A DNA stretch of 47,873 nt from Acidobacteriota bacterium (GTDB taxonomy: Bacteria > Acidobacteriota > Terriglobia > Bryobacterales > Bryobacteraceae): positions 1-47,873 of the forward strand of contig JAFDVS010000062.1 in the NCBI GenBank assembly GCA_018268935.1, read 5' to 3'. The notes beneath the pieces are model-generated. The model had not been told where the DNA came from. It worked only from the letters and a program-made list of their open reading frames with translations, and did not search any database. Positions 33,763 through 42,535 of the stretch are shown here, in pieces. How positions within the stretch are numbered: the first letter of the stretch is position 1; every line of letters begins with the position of its first letter. A program made the translations under genes and the position numbers.

Positions 33763-35145
33763 ATGCAGCCCCGTCACTCCCTGCAACTCTCCCCCGAAGA
33801 AATGCGCCGTCTCGGCTACCGCGTCATCGACATGATCGTCGATCACATCGCCACCCTCCCGCAGTCCCCCGTCGGAGCCAAAGCCTCCCCACAAGCCCTC
33901 CACGACGTCCTCAGTCAGCCTCTCTCCGATCACCCCGCCGATCCTCACGAACTCCTCGATTTCCTCCAACACGAGATCCTCCCCAACAACCTCAAAGTCG
34001 ATCACCCCCGCTTCTTCGCCTTCGTTCCCGGCCCCAACAATTTCGTCAGCGCCATGGCCGACGCACTCGCCGCCGGCCTCAACGTCTTCAACGGCACCTG
34101 GCTCGGTGGATCCGCCGCCGCTGCCATGGAACTCACCGTCGTCGATTGGCTCCGTTCTTTCTGCGGTCTTCCGGAAACAGCCGGCGGAGTCCTCGTCAGC
34201 GGAGGCTCCGTCGCCAATCTCACCGCCCTCGCCGCCGCCCGTCACGCCATGCTCGGTGACGACACCACCGATGCCGTGGCCTACCTCTCCGATCAAACAC
34301 ATTCCTCCGTCGCCCGGGCCCTCCGTGTCATCGGCCTCCATCACATCCGGACCATCGAGTCGGACGCGAACTACCGCATCCAACTCGACACCCTCGCCGA
34401 CGCGGTCCACCGTGATCGCACCAACAATCTCCGGCCTTTTTGCATCATCGCCAACGCCGGAACCACCAACACCGGAGCCGTCGACCCGCTCCCCGCACTC
34501 GCCGATTTCTGCGCCGCCGAAAACCTCTGGCTCCACGCCGACGGAGCCTACGGCGCAGCCGCCGCCATTTGCGAACCCGGCAGCCGCGCACTCACCGGTC
34601 TCCACCGCGTCGATTCCCTCTCTCTCGATCCCCACAAGTGGCTTTTCCAATCCATCGAATGCGGCTGCGTCCTCCTCCGCGACCGCGAAATCCTCCGCCG
34701 CTTCTACCGCGTCATGCCCGAATACCTCCGCGACGTCCACAAAGGAGCAGAAGAACTCCACCCCTGCGACCACGGCATCCAACTCACCCGCGCCTTCCGA
34801 TCCCTCAAACTCTGGCTCTCCCTCCGCACCTTCGGTCTCGACGCTTTCCGCCATGCCGTTGCCCGAGGCTTCACCCTGGCCGATTTCGCCGAAAACGAAC
34901 TCCGCAACACACCCGGCTGCCGCATCATCTCCCCCGCAAACATGGCCATAGTCTGCTTCGATTTCCCACAAAGCCCCATCCGCCCCAGCGAAGTAGTCGA
35001 CAAAATGCTATCCGAAAGCTACGCCTTCCTCACCTCCACCCACCTCAAAGGCGCCGACTGTCTCCGCCTCTGCACCATCAATCCCCGCACCACCGAAGCC
35101 GACCTCCGCGAAACCATCCACCGCATCAGTCTTCTCACCAACTGA
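33763..35145 (+). CDS. Group II PLP-dependent amino-acid decarboxylase
   Basis: A 460-residue protein of the aromatic-L-amino-acid/glutamate decarboxylase family. Visible signatures: DHPRFFAFVPGPNNFVSAMA, VSGGSVANLTALAAARHAML, H180 (stacks on PLP), ANAGTTNTGAVDPL, D260 in LHADGAYGAAAAI and the PLP lysine K292 in SLSLDPHKWLFQ. Cytoplasmic; the substrate (aromatic amino acid, aspartate or glutamate) cannot be told by eye. Divergent from the BlaI/M56 operon with 52 bases between, sharing its operator region. Confidence 0.9.
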   Translation: MQPRHSLQLSPEEMRRLGYRVIDMIVDHIATLPQSPVGAKASPQALHDVLSQPLSDHPADPHELLDFLQHEILPNNLKVDHPRFFAFVPGPNNFVSAMADALAAGLNVFNGTWLGGSAAAAMELTVVDWLRSFCGLPETAGGVLVSGGSVANLTALAAARHAMLGDDTTDAVAYLSDQTHSSVARALRVIGLHHIRTIESDANYRIQLDTLADAVHRDRTNNLRPFCIIANAGTTNTGAVDPLPALADFCAAENLWLHADGAYGAAAAICEPGSRALTGLHRVDSLSLDPHKWLFQSIECGCVLLRDREILRRFYRVMPEYLRDVHKGAEELHPCDHGIQLTRAFRSLKLWLSLRTFGLDAFRHAVARGFTLADFAENELRNTPGCRIISPANMAIVCFDFPQSPIRPSEVVDKMLSESYAFLTSTHLKGADCLRLCTINPRTTEADLRETIHRISLLTN

Positions 35146-35159
35146 TGACCCCCAAATCC

Positions 35160-35207
35160 CATCGGTGTACATCAGGTCCGCATCGGTTCGAATCGGTGTC
35201 CCACACC
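35160..35207 (+). repeat. ATCGGTGT-type dispersed repeat, copy 2
   Basis: CATCGGTGTACATCAGG, CCGCATCGGTTCG and AATCGGTGTCCCACAC in a row, aligning with 5157-5203. It is in the 149-base gap between the decarboxylase and the TIGR03437 protein; nothing else is seen in that gap. Confidence 0.55.
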
Positions 35208-35294
35208 TACGGCCCCTAGCCCAGGATTCCTCCGAGGCATACCACCCAAGGTCCAATATTCACCCACACATCTCCCGCCGATATGTATCGCGGG

Positions 35295-37013
35295 ATGTCT
35301 ATTCGAATCGCTCTCGCCGCCACCCTGATGGCCCCCTTCATCGCCACCCCTCAGGCTCTCCCAACCCTCAGCCTGACCCCGTCCGCCCTCAGCTTTACGT
35401 ACGTCATCGGAACCACCGCCCTCCCCGCCGCCCAAACCGTCACCGTCAAACGCAGCGGCTCCGGCACCGCCCTCGACTTCACCACCACCATCACCCCAGT
35501 CTCCCCCTGGCTCATCGTCACCCCACCCACCGGCAAAACCGGCACCGCATTCAACGTCCGCGTCAACCCCACATCTCTCACCGCCGGCACCTACCTCGCA
35601 TCCATTGACGTCGACGCCACAGGCTCCGCCGGCGCCGTCAGCGCCACTGTCGTCCTCATCATCAAAAACCCACCCCCAGCCATGTCCGCCACTCCAGCCT
35701 CATTGGCGTTCTCCTGGCAAACCGATTCCTCCACCAGCCCCACCGCTCAAACCATCACCGTCTCCACCGACGGCGAACCGCTCTCCTTCGGCGTCGCCAC
35801 CACTGGCGGAACATGGCTCGCAGCCACACCGGCCGTCGGCGTCGCTCTCGCCGGAAGCCCTGTCACCATCACCGTCACAGTGGACACCACAGGCCTGCTC
35901 CCCGGCACCAACACCGGCAAGATCACCATCACCTCCACCAACGCATCGAACAAAACCATCAGCATCGGCGTCACTCTCACCGTCAACCCAGGCACCGCAA
36001 TTCTCACCTCCGTCTGGCCCAATGCCGCCCCGCTCGGCGCAGCCGACACCACCATCACCATCCGTGGCTCCCACCTGTTCAAAGCCAGCATCGTCAAAGC
36101 CAATACCACCGATCTCACCGCCACCTGGATCAGCACCGGAGTCCTCCTCGCCATTGTTCCCAAAGCCATGCTCAACGCGCAGGGCACGCTCAACATCACC
36201 ATCCTCAACTCTCCGCAGCCAGCCTCCAACCAACTCCCGTTCACCATCACCGCCCCCGGCCCGCAGATTCAAACCATCGTCAACGCCGCCAGCTTCGCCG
36301 TCGCCAGCGCCAAGCCCGTCGTGTCCCCCGGCGAGATCATCTCCATCTTCGGTTCCGGCCTCGGGCCCACCACCGCTATCACCGCCACGCCGTCCAACAA
36401 CGCCTTCCCCACCACTCTCGGCGCACCCGCCGCTACCGTCGAATTCGAAGTCAACAACGCCTGGGTTGCCGCCCCGCTCATCTTCATCCAAGCCAATCAG
36501 ATTAACTGCCAGGCGCCCTTCACCATCCCCATCGGCACCGATCTCAACATGCGCGTCACCTACAACGCCATCACCTCCACCAGCTTCAAATACGATGGCG
36601 TCGCCGCCGAACCCGGCCTCTTTACCGTCGATAGCTCCGGCCGCGGCCAGGCCGCCGCCCTCAACTACGTGGCGCCCAGCTTCAGCCTCAATTCGGCCAA
36701 CAACGCCGTCGCCAAAGGCGGTGTCCTCATCCTCTACCTCACCGGAGGCGGAGCCATCAATCCGCTCCCCACTCCCGAAGGCGCTCTCTCCGGCACCAAT
36801 CCTCTGCCCGTCCTCGTCAACACACCATCCGTAACTATCGGAGGCGACGCCGCCAGCGTCATCTCGGCCACCGCGGTACCAGGCGCTCTCGGCGGACTCA
36901 CCCAACTCAACGTCACCGTCCCTGCATCTCTCAAAGCAGCCAAAGATCACACAGTCGTCGTCTCCATCGCCGGCCGCGCCACACCCGCCACCGCTACGGT
37001 CGCCGTTAAGTAG
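35295..37013 (+). CDS. Secreted beta-sandwich protein with TIGR03437 C-terminal domain
   Basis: A 572-residue exported protein (signal peptide MSIRIALAATLMAPFIATPQ). Two BACON-like all-beta repeats come first (LSLTPSALSFTYVIGTT ... and MSATPASLAFSWQTDSS ..., each with PWL or TWL followed by -TP), then an IPT/TIG-like domain (ILTSVWPNAAPLGAADTTIT). The last 230 residues are the TIGR03437 domain (IVNAASFAVASAKPVVSPGE, IISIFGSGLGP, PLIFIQANQINCQAPF, GGVLILYLTGGG). This domain was first named from Solibacter and is a good lineage hint. Function unknown, probably extracellular binding. An in-frame ATG at 35283 is the alternative start. Confidence 0.85.
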   Translation: MSIRIALAATLMAPFIATPQALPTLSLTPSALSFTYVIGTTALPAAQTVTVKRSGSGTALDFTTTITPVSPWLIVTPPTGKTGTAFNVRVNPTSLTAGTYLASIDVDATGSAGAVSATVVLIIKNPPPAMSATPASLAFSWQTDSSTSPTAQTITVSTDGEPLSFGVATTGGTWLAATPAVGVALAGSPVTITVTVDTTGLLPGTNTGKITITSTNASNKTISIGVTLTVNPGTAILTSVWPNAAPLGAADTTITIRGSHLFKASIVKANTTDLTATWISTGVLLAIVPKAMLNAQGTLNITILNSPQPASNQLPFTITAPGPQIQTIVNAASFAVASAKPVVSPGEIISIFGSGLGPTTAITATPSNNAFPTTLGAPAATVEFEVNNAWVAAPLIFIQANQINCQAPFTIPIGTDLNMRVTYNAITSTSFKYDGVAAEPGLFTVDSSGRGQAAALNYVAPSFSLNSANNAVAKGGVLILYLTGGGAINPLPTPEGALSGTNPLPVLVNTPSVTIGGDAASVISATAVPGALGGLTQLNVTVPASLKAAKDHTVVVSIAGRATPATATVAVK

Positions 37014-37030
37014 CCCCCACTCGCCGGGGC
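37013..37030 (+). terminator. Weak hairpin after the TIGR03437 gene
   Basis: GCCCC and GGGGC pair around an 8-base loop, starting at the stop codon. There is no T-run, so termination here would be weak. Confidence 0.25.
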
Positions 37031-37125
37031 GTCCTCCAGCTATATCGCCTCAACTAGACCCGGCGCGTTGTGCGGGCGTGTTCCCCAACTAGCGCGTTAC
37101 AATAACCGACGAGGCATACCTACCC

Positions 37126-38001
37126 ATGCAACGTCGTGCGTTTCTCGCCACCGCGGCGCTCTCGCCGCTCGCCATGCCCGCGGCTCAGCGGCTCCCCATC
37201 AAAAAAGCCGTGCTCATCGGCATGCTACGCCCCACTTCGCTCTCCTATAAAGATCGCTTCCAACTCGCCAAGGATTGCGGCTTCGAACAGATCGAATGCC
37301 AGACCGTCAAAGACCCTCAGGTTGCCGCCGAAATCCGCAAAGCCTCCGAAGCCACCGGAGTCCGCATCCACTCCGTCATGAACATGGATCACTGGCAATA
37401 CCCCCTTTCCTCCAGTGACACATCCGTCGTCGAGACCTCCGTCAAAGGCATGGAGACCAGCATTCGCAACGCCGCCGAATGGGGCGCCGAAACCGTCCTC
37501 CTCGTCCCCGCCGTCGTCAATCCCCAAACCAGCTACGGCGACGCCTGGAAGCGCTCCCAGGAGCGCATCAAAAAGATGATCCCCATGGCCGAAAAGAACA
37601 AGGTCATCATCGCCGTCGAAGAAGTCTGGAACAAATTCCTCCTCAGCCCCCTCGAATTCGCCCGCTACGTCGACGATTTCAAATCCCCCTGGGTCAAAGC
37701 CTACTTCGATGTCGGCAACGTCGTCCTTTACGGCTTCCCGCAAGACTGGATCCGCACCCTCGGCAAGCGCATCGTCAAACTCCACTTCAAAGACTTCAAG
37801 TTCCAGAACGACCCCGCCCTCAAAAAGCGCGTCGCCGATTTCGTCAACCTTCGCGACGGCGAAATCGACTGGAAGGCCATCCACGCCGCCCTCACCGAAA
37901 TCGGCTACAAAGGCACGGCCACCGTCGAACTCTCCGGCGGCGAAGCCGACTACCTCAAAGACGTCAGCCGCCGCTTCGACCAGATCCTTGACGGCGTCTA
38001 A
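37126..38001 (+). CDS. Secreted sugar-phosphate isomerase/epimerase-like TIM-barrel protein
   Basis: A 291-residue protein with a twin-arginine-type leader (MQRRAFLATAALSPLAMPAA). The body is the AP endonuclease-2/xylose isomerase-like TIM barrel: FQLAKDCGFEQIECQTVKD, AAEWGAETVLLVPAVVNPQ, KVIIAVEEVWNKFLLSP, KAYFDVGNVVLYG, IVKLHFKDFKFQND and GTATVELSGGE. The metal-ligand Glu/Asp/His residues expected in this fold can be picked out in these blocks. Such exported TIM-barrel proteins are common in Bryobacterales and probably act on sugars. sppA begins seven bases after its stop, so the two are in one operon. Confidence 0.85.
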   Translation: MQRRAFLATAALSPLAMPAAQRLPIKKAVLIGMLRPTSLSYKDRFQLAKDCGFEQIECQTVKDPQVAAEIRKASEATGVRIHSVMNMDHWQYPLSSSDTSVVETSVKGMETSIRNAAEWGAETVLLVPAVVNPQTSYGDAWKRSQERIKKMIPMAEKNKVIIAVEEVWNKFLLSPLEFARYVDDFKSPWVKAYFDVGNVVLYGFPQDWIRTLGKRIVKLHFKDFKFQNDPALKKRVADFVNLRDGEIDWKAIHAALTEIGYKGTATVELSGGEADYLKDVSRRFDQILDGV

Positions 38002-38007
38002 ACCACC

Positions 38008-39666
38008 ATGCGATTCCTCGCCGGGGCGATCGCCGGTTCCATACTAACGATCCTCATAGCCATCGGCGTCGTGTCCCTCATCCCCTGGTGGATGGAGCGT
38101 CCGCCCTCCATCCACAAAGGAACCACGCTCGTCCTCCCGCTCAGCGGCCCAATCCCCGAAGCCCCGCCCGGCACGCTCGACCCCTTCGCCACGCCTCCAC
38201 TCACCACCTTCGCCATCTGGGACATCCTCCGCAAAGCCGCCGTCGACGATCGCATCTCCGCCATCCTCCTCCAACCCGCCAAACCCTCCGCCGGCTGGGC
38301 CAAGCTCACCGAAATCCGCGACGCCATCCTCCGCTTCCGCCAGCAATCCCACAAGCCCGTCTATGCCACCCTCCGCACCGCCTCCCTCCGCGACTACTAC
38401 CTCGCCTCCGCCGCTGATCGTATCAGCGCCATCCCCGGCGATTTCCTCGAACTCAAAGGTATGCGCGTCGAACTCCTCTACGCCCGCAAAGCCTTCGACA
38501 AACTCGGCATTCTCCCCGAATTCGAAGCCATCGGCCGCTACAAAGACGGCGCAGACACCTTCACCCGCTCCGAAATGACCGCCGAAACCAAAGAGGTCCT
38601 CAACAACCTCCTCGATGCCCGCATCGAAACCTTCCTCACCGCCGTCGCCCCCGCCCGCAAAAAGCCACCCGCCACCCTCCGCGAACTACTCGAAGAAGGC
38701 CCCTACCTCACATCCGACGCCCTCACCAACGGCCTCATCGACGCCGCCGAATTCCCCGATCAAATCGAAGCCTCGCTCGCCAAAGCCCTCAACCAGAAAG
38801 AACTCACTAAGCTCGACGCCGCCGATTACCAACGCCTCCCCGCATCAAAATTAAACCTCGAAGACGGTCCCGCCATCGCCATCCTCGCCGCTGAAGGCGA
38901 CATCCTCCGCCACCCCATCCCCTATTTCGCCGAAGACACACTCGCCCCCGACTCCATCCGCCCCCACATCCGCAAACTGCGTGACGACAGCCAAATCCGC
39001 GCCGTCATTCTCCGCATCGATTCCCCCGGTGGCGACGCCATCGCCTCCGAAGAAATCCTCCGCGAACTCCGCCTCCTCGCCGAAAAGAAACCCCTCATCG
39101 TCTCCATGTCCGACGTCGCCGCCAGCGGCGGTTACGCCATCGCCATGGCCGCAAAGCGTATCCTCGCTCAACCCGAGTCCGTCACCGGCTCCATCGGCGT
39201 CTTCTACGGCAAAGTCTCCTTCCAGGGCCTCATGGACAAGCTCGGCCTCAACATGCAGTCCATTACCCGCGGCAAGCACGCCGCAATGGATTCCGAATAC
39301 CAATCCCTCTCCCCCGAATCCCGCGCCAAATTACGCCAATTGATCGAAAAAACCTACCACGATTTCGTCGCCCAGGTCGCCGCCTCCCGCCACCGCTCCC
39401 ACGCCGACATCGACAAAGTGGCCCAAGGCCGCGTCTGGCTCGGCGCGGAAGCAGCAAAAAACGGCCTCATCGACGAACTCGGCGGCCTCTCCGCCGCCAT
39501 TGCCGCAGCCCTCCGCGAAGCAAACCTCCCCCCCACCACCAAACCCACCATCGCCGTCTATCCTCCACGCCCCAGCCTCCGCCAGGCCTGGGAACAACGT
39601 CTGCGAATCTACAGTAGCTATGCCCCCCAGGCAGCAGTGTGGAAGCGGATGTCTGTGCTAGAGTGA
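38008..39666 (+). CDS. sppA: Signal peptide peptidase SppA (67K type)
   Basis: A 552-residue membrane-anchored serine peptidase of the long, two-repeat SppA type. An N-terminal membrane helix is at about 8-27. The catalytic lysine lies in the first repeat (K179 in EAIGRYKDGADTF) and the serine in the second (S373 in MSDVAASGGYAIA). RIDSPGGDAIASEEI and ESVTGSIGVFYGK are conserved SppA blocks. It degrades cleaved signal peptides in the membrane. It sits between the TIM-barrel gene and the csm genes, 24 bases upstream of cas10, with no visible terminator between. Confidence 0.92.
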   Translation: MRFLAGAIAGSILTILIAIGVVSLIPWWMERPPSIHKGTTLVLPLSGPIPEAPPGTLDPFATPPLTTFAIWDILRKAAVDDRISAILLQPAKPSAGWAKLTEIRDAILRFRQQSHKPVYATLRTASLRDYYLASAADRISAIPGDFLELKGMRVELLYARKAFDKLGILPEFEAIGRYKDGADTFTRSEMTAETKEVLNNLLDARIETFLTAVAPARKKPPATLRELLEEGPYLTSDALTNGLIDAAEFPDQIEASLAKALNQKELTKLDAADYQRLPASKLNLEDGPAIAILAAEGDILRHPIPYFAEDTLAPDSIRPHIRKLRDDSQIRAVILRIDSPGGDAIASEEILRELRLLAEKKPLIVSMSDVAASGGYAIAMAAKRILAQPESVTGSIGVFYGKVSFQGLMDKLGLNMQSITRGKHAAMDSEYQSLSPESRAKLRQLIEKTYHDFVAQVAASRHRSHADIDKVAQGRVWLGAEAAKNGLIDELGGLSAAIAAALREANLPPTTKPTIAVYPPRPSLRQAWEQRLRIYSSYAPQAAVWKRMSVLE

Positions 39667-39690
39667 GAAGTTCGCCCATAGCGTCTGCTC

Positions 39691-41157
39691 ATGTCCATTC
39701 AAATTTTTCTGCAAGGCAAGCTGCTGGGGGTTCGCGAGTTCCTCTCCAGCCCCGGCCACACTCCTGACCTCACCCGGGGCCAGGAAGAATTGCTCTTTGC
39801 AGGCAGATCCTATTGGCTGAGCCTCGTCAGCGAAGTCCTGCCGCGCGCCCTCCTCGCCGAATTCGGCCTCTCCAGCATGCTCCTCGGCAGCAGCGGCGGC
39901 GGCCAGTTCCTGCTCGTCCTTCCCCTCGAACTCCAGGCCCAATCCGAAGAGTTCCTCGATCGCGCTGCTACCGGCATCGAAGCCCTCAGTGGCGGTAAGC
40001 TCCAGCTCGTCTGGGCCGTCACCGAAAACCTCGGCGATTGGGCTGTCGTGCGCCGCCGCATTCGCGAAGCCATGGCCGCACGCCGCGCCACCCCCGCGCG
40101 CCATCGCACCAACGATTTCTTCAAACCCCAGGCCGATCCCACCCCCGACTCCGACGCCTACTTCATCGAAACCCTCGGCGCCGGCCTCGTCGAACAGCGC
40201 ACCCTCGGCTGGAGCCCCGATTCCCCCGGCAAAGTCCTCCTCGGCGAGGGCAAGCACACCTGGACCCTCGGCACCGATCCCGGCCAGATCCTCCTCACCC
40301 GCCACATCGCCCTCCACGACGACGGCCATCGCCGCCTCGATCTCCAAGGCCTCGCCGATCGCGCCGAAGGCGCCAAAGTGTGGGGCGTCCTCCGCGGCGA
40401 CGTCGATAACCTCGATATCCGCCTCCGCCGCGTGCAATCCATCGAAGAGCACGTCCAACTCTCCGTCCTCTATAAGCAGTTTTTCGCCGGCGAGCTCGAG
40501 GTGCTCGGCTCCATGCCCGAGTTCTGGCGCAAAGTAACCATCCTCCACTCCGGTGGCGACGATTTCACCGCCTGCGGCTCCTGGGACGCCCTCATCCAAC
40601 TGGCGCGCGAAATGCAGCGCCTCTTCCGCCGCTTCAGCGAACAAAGCCTGAAAGATTTCCCCGGCGGCGAAGGAAAAACCATTTCCATGGCGCTGGCTCT
40701 CGCGCCCACCCCCGGCGCTTCCCTCATCTCCGTCTATGAGGAAGCCGGCCGCATGCTCGAAGAAGCCAAATGTTCCTCGCGCGACGCAATCGCGCTCCTC
40801 GGAAGAATCCTCGAATGGCGCCAGTTCAGCGGCGCCTCCGACCTCAAAGACACCATGGTCAAGATCATCCAGGAATTCCAGGGAAATACAGAATTTCTCG
40901 GCGAATTGGCCGCCTTTTACCGCGAAGAGGTCTTCTCCCCCGTGTCCGTCTCCCGGCGCAGGGAAGGCGAACTCGAGCGGCCCTGGCGCCTGCACCGCCG
41001 CGTCCTGCGCGTTTTGCCCGCCACCAAAGACCGCGAGCTCGAAAAACTTCGCAGCTCCTTAATTGTCGACCTGGTCGGCAAAAATGCTTCCCAGGTGAAG
41101 CTACGGCCCGCGGGCCGTGTCGCGCTAGAATGGGCAAGATTACAATCGGAAGCGTAA
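39691..41157 (+). CDS. csm1: Cas10/Csm1 without HD domain (type III-A CRISPR effector)
   Basis: A 488-residue Cas10-family protein. It starts directly with a palm-like domain (IQIFLQGKLLGVREFL, FAGRSYWLSLVSEVL, LGSSGGGQFLLVLPLE). The second palm has GVLRGDVDNLD (D237) and the cyclase motif SGGDDF (GGDD at 288-291), followed by a helical D4 domain (SRDAIALLGRILEWRQFS ... AAFYREEVF). Cas10 usually runs over 700 residues with an N-terminal HD nuclease; that domain is entirely absent, and no CxxC zinc ribbon appears between the palms (145-225). The intact GGDD implies cyclic oligoadenylate synthesis could still occur. It is the first of five csm genes. Confidence 0.85.
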   Translation: MSIQIFLQGKLLGVREFLSSPGHTPDLTRGQEELLFAGRSYWLSLVSEVLPRALLAEFGLSSMLLGSSGGGQFLLVLPLELQAQSEEFLDRAATGIEALSGGKLQLVWAVTENLGDWAVVRRRIREAMAARRATPARHRTNDFFKPQADPTPDSDAYFIETLGAGLVEQRTLGWSPDSPGKVLLGEGKHTWTLGTDPGQILLTRHIALHDDGHRRLDLQGLADRAEGAKVWGVLRGDVDNLDIRLRRVQSIEEHVQLSVLYKQFFAGELEVLGSMPEFWRKVTILHSGGDDFTACGSWDALIQLAREMQRLFRRFSEQSLKDFPGGEGKTISMALALAPTPGASLISVYEEAGRMLEEAKCSSRDAIALLGRILEWRQFSGASDLKDTMVKIIQEFQGNTEFLGELAAFYREEVFSPVSVSRRREGELERPWRLHRRVLRVLPATKDRELEKLRSSLIVDLVGKNASQVKLRPAGRVALEWARLQSEA

Positions 41158-41175
41158 CTACTGAGGCTCAACCAA

Positions 41176-41673
41176 ATGGCAGAAGGACAACAGGAAGCGA
41201 AACGCGAAAATCGCCCGCCACGCGAAGGCGGCGGCGGTGGACGCGATAACCGCGAAGGCGGCCGCGACAACCGTGACCGGCACCGCGAAGGCGGTGGACG
41301 CCCCGGCGGCGGCGGTGGCCGTCCCGATGGCCCCCCCGAAATCGACATCGACAAATTGATGAATGACAGCCTCTACCTCGACAACCAGGCTCACGCCGTA
41401 GTCAGCCGCATGCGCGACATGGACTCCGGCACCAAAAGCCAGTTGCGCCGGTTCTATAATGCGGTTCGCCGCGCCTGCCGCGCCCCTGAGTCCGAACGCC
41501 AACACCAGTTCGTGATGCTCCGCGCGCGTCTCGCCTACACCATCGCCCGTCACTCCCTGCGCAGCCTGGATACGCTGGAAAAACTCCTCCTCCAGGTCAC
41601 CCGCAAAAACGACGTGCGCGGCTATGAGCGGTTCCGCGACCTCTTTGAAGCCATCGTGGCCTACAACGAATAA
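41176..41673 (+). CDS. csm2: Csm2 small subunit with long RG/G-rich N-terminal tail
   Basis: A 165-residue protein. Residues 56-165 match Csm2: DKLMNDSLYLDNQAHAVVSR, SGTKSQLRRFYNAVRRA (the S-Q-L-R-x-F-Y-N block), FVMLRARLAYTIARHS and a C-terminal FRDLFEAIVAYNE. Csm2 lines the crRNA-target filament of the Csm complex. Residues 11-54 are a low-complexity tail of Arg, Gly and Asp (REGGGGGRDN, REGGRDNRDRHREGGG, RPGGGGGRPDG), unlike typical Csm2 proteins, and might bind RNA. The gene begins 18 bases after csm1. Confidence 0.85.
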   Translation: MAEGQQEAKRENRPPREGGGGGRDNREGGRDNRDRHREGGGRPGGGGGRPDGPPEIDIDKLMNDSLYLDNQAHAVVSRMRDMDSGTKSQLRRFYNAVRRACRAPESERQHQFVMLRARLAYTIARHSLRSLDTLEKLLLQVTRKNDVRGYERFRDLFEAIVAYNE

Positions 41674-41696
41674 GAACGATTAAGTGCGAGCGTAAA

Positions 41697-42527
41697 ATGA
41701 GTTCCCACACTGCACAAACGGAATTGAAGTTTGCCGGAAAACTGGTTCTTGAGGGCGACCTCAACTGCGAATCCGGCCTCCACATCGGGGCGGGCAAGGG
41801 CTCCCTCGAAATCGGTGGCGCCGATAACCCCGTCGTCAAAGATGCCTTCGGGCGTCCCTACGTCCCCGGGAGCTCCCTCCGCGGCCGCCTCCGCTCCCTC
41901 CTCGAACAGGCCCAGGGCCTTAACCCCGCCGAGTTGGTCTTCCTCTCCAAGCGCCGCGGCCAGGAAGTGCGCATCCATCAGAGCGATCGCCCCGACGACG
42001 ATATCTGCATCCTCTTCGGCCGCAATCCCGGCCGCATGGAGCGTATGAGCGGCGACTCCGCGGAATCGGCCACCGCCACCCCTGCCCGCCTCACCGTCTA
42101 CGACGCGCCCCTCGACATCGATAGCATTACCCCCCAGATGCGCGAAAACCTCGACGACGAACTCACCGAAGTGAAGAGCGAAAACGCCGTCGACCGCATC
42201 ACCTCCCAGGCCAATCCCCGCACCCTCGAACGCGTCCCCGCAGGCGCCCGTTTCAAAGTGCGCATGGTCCTCGATATCCTTTGCGAAGAAGATAAGGAAC
42301 TCGCCGCCCGCGTCGCCGAAGGCCTCCGCATGATGGAAGACGATACCCTCGGCGGCGGCGGTTCCCGCGGCAACGGCCGCATCCGCTTCTCCGGCCTCAA
42401 GGCTTCCTGGCGTGGACGCGCCTACTACAGCGACGGCGCCGAGGAAAAGGAACTCCTCTCCGGAGCCGATTCCGCCGGCCTCCTCCGCCTCGTCCGCAGC
42501 GAAGAATTCAACGGTTCCCTCGAGTAA
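41697..42527 (+). CDS. csm3: Csm3 RAMP subunit (target RNA nuclease)
   Basis: A 276-residue Cas7-type RAMP. It shows GLHIGAGKGSLEIGGADNPV with the catalytic aspartate D43 (equivalent to the Asp33-type residue that cuts target RNA), YVPGSSLRGRLRSLLEQ (55-71), ENAVDRITSQANPRTLERVP and the C-terminal glycine-rich loop LGGGGSRGNGRIRF (218-231). All features needed for backbone formation and periodic RNA cleavage are present, so the complex should be able to cut target RNA. It starts 23 bases after csm2 and precedes csm4 by 8 bases. Confidence 0.93.
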   Translation: MSSHTAQTELKFAGKLVLEGDLNCESGLHIGAGKGSLEIGGADNPVVKDAFGRPYVPGSSLRGRLRSLLEQAQGLNPAELVFLSKRRGQEVRIHQSDRPDDDICILFGRNPGRMERMSGDSAESATATPARLTVYDAPLDIDSITPQMRENLDDELTEVKSENAVDRITSQANPRTLERVPAGARFKVRMVLDILCEEDKELAARVAEGLRMMEDDTLGGGGSRGNGRIRFSGLKASWRGRAYYSDGAEEKELLSGADSAGLLRLVRSEEFNGSLE

Positions 42528-42535
42528 GCCCGACT

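Noticed and set aside
34440..35219. 259-codon plus-strand frame inside the decarboxylase gene
   Set aside because: A composition of Arg, Pro and His only, and full overlap with a well-supported PLP enzyme, mark it as a frame shadow.
39658..40995. 445-codon minus-strand frame opposite cas10
   Set aside because: It is the antisense of cas10, rich in Gly, Glu and Ala with no motif; the sense strand encodes clear palm and GGDD motifs.
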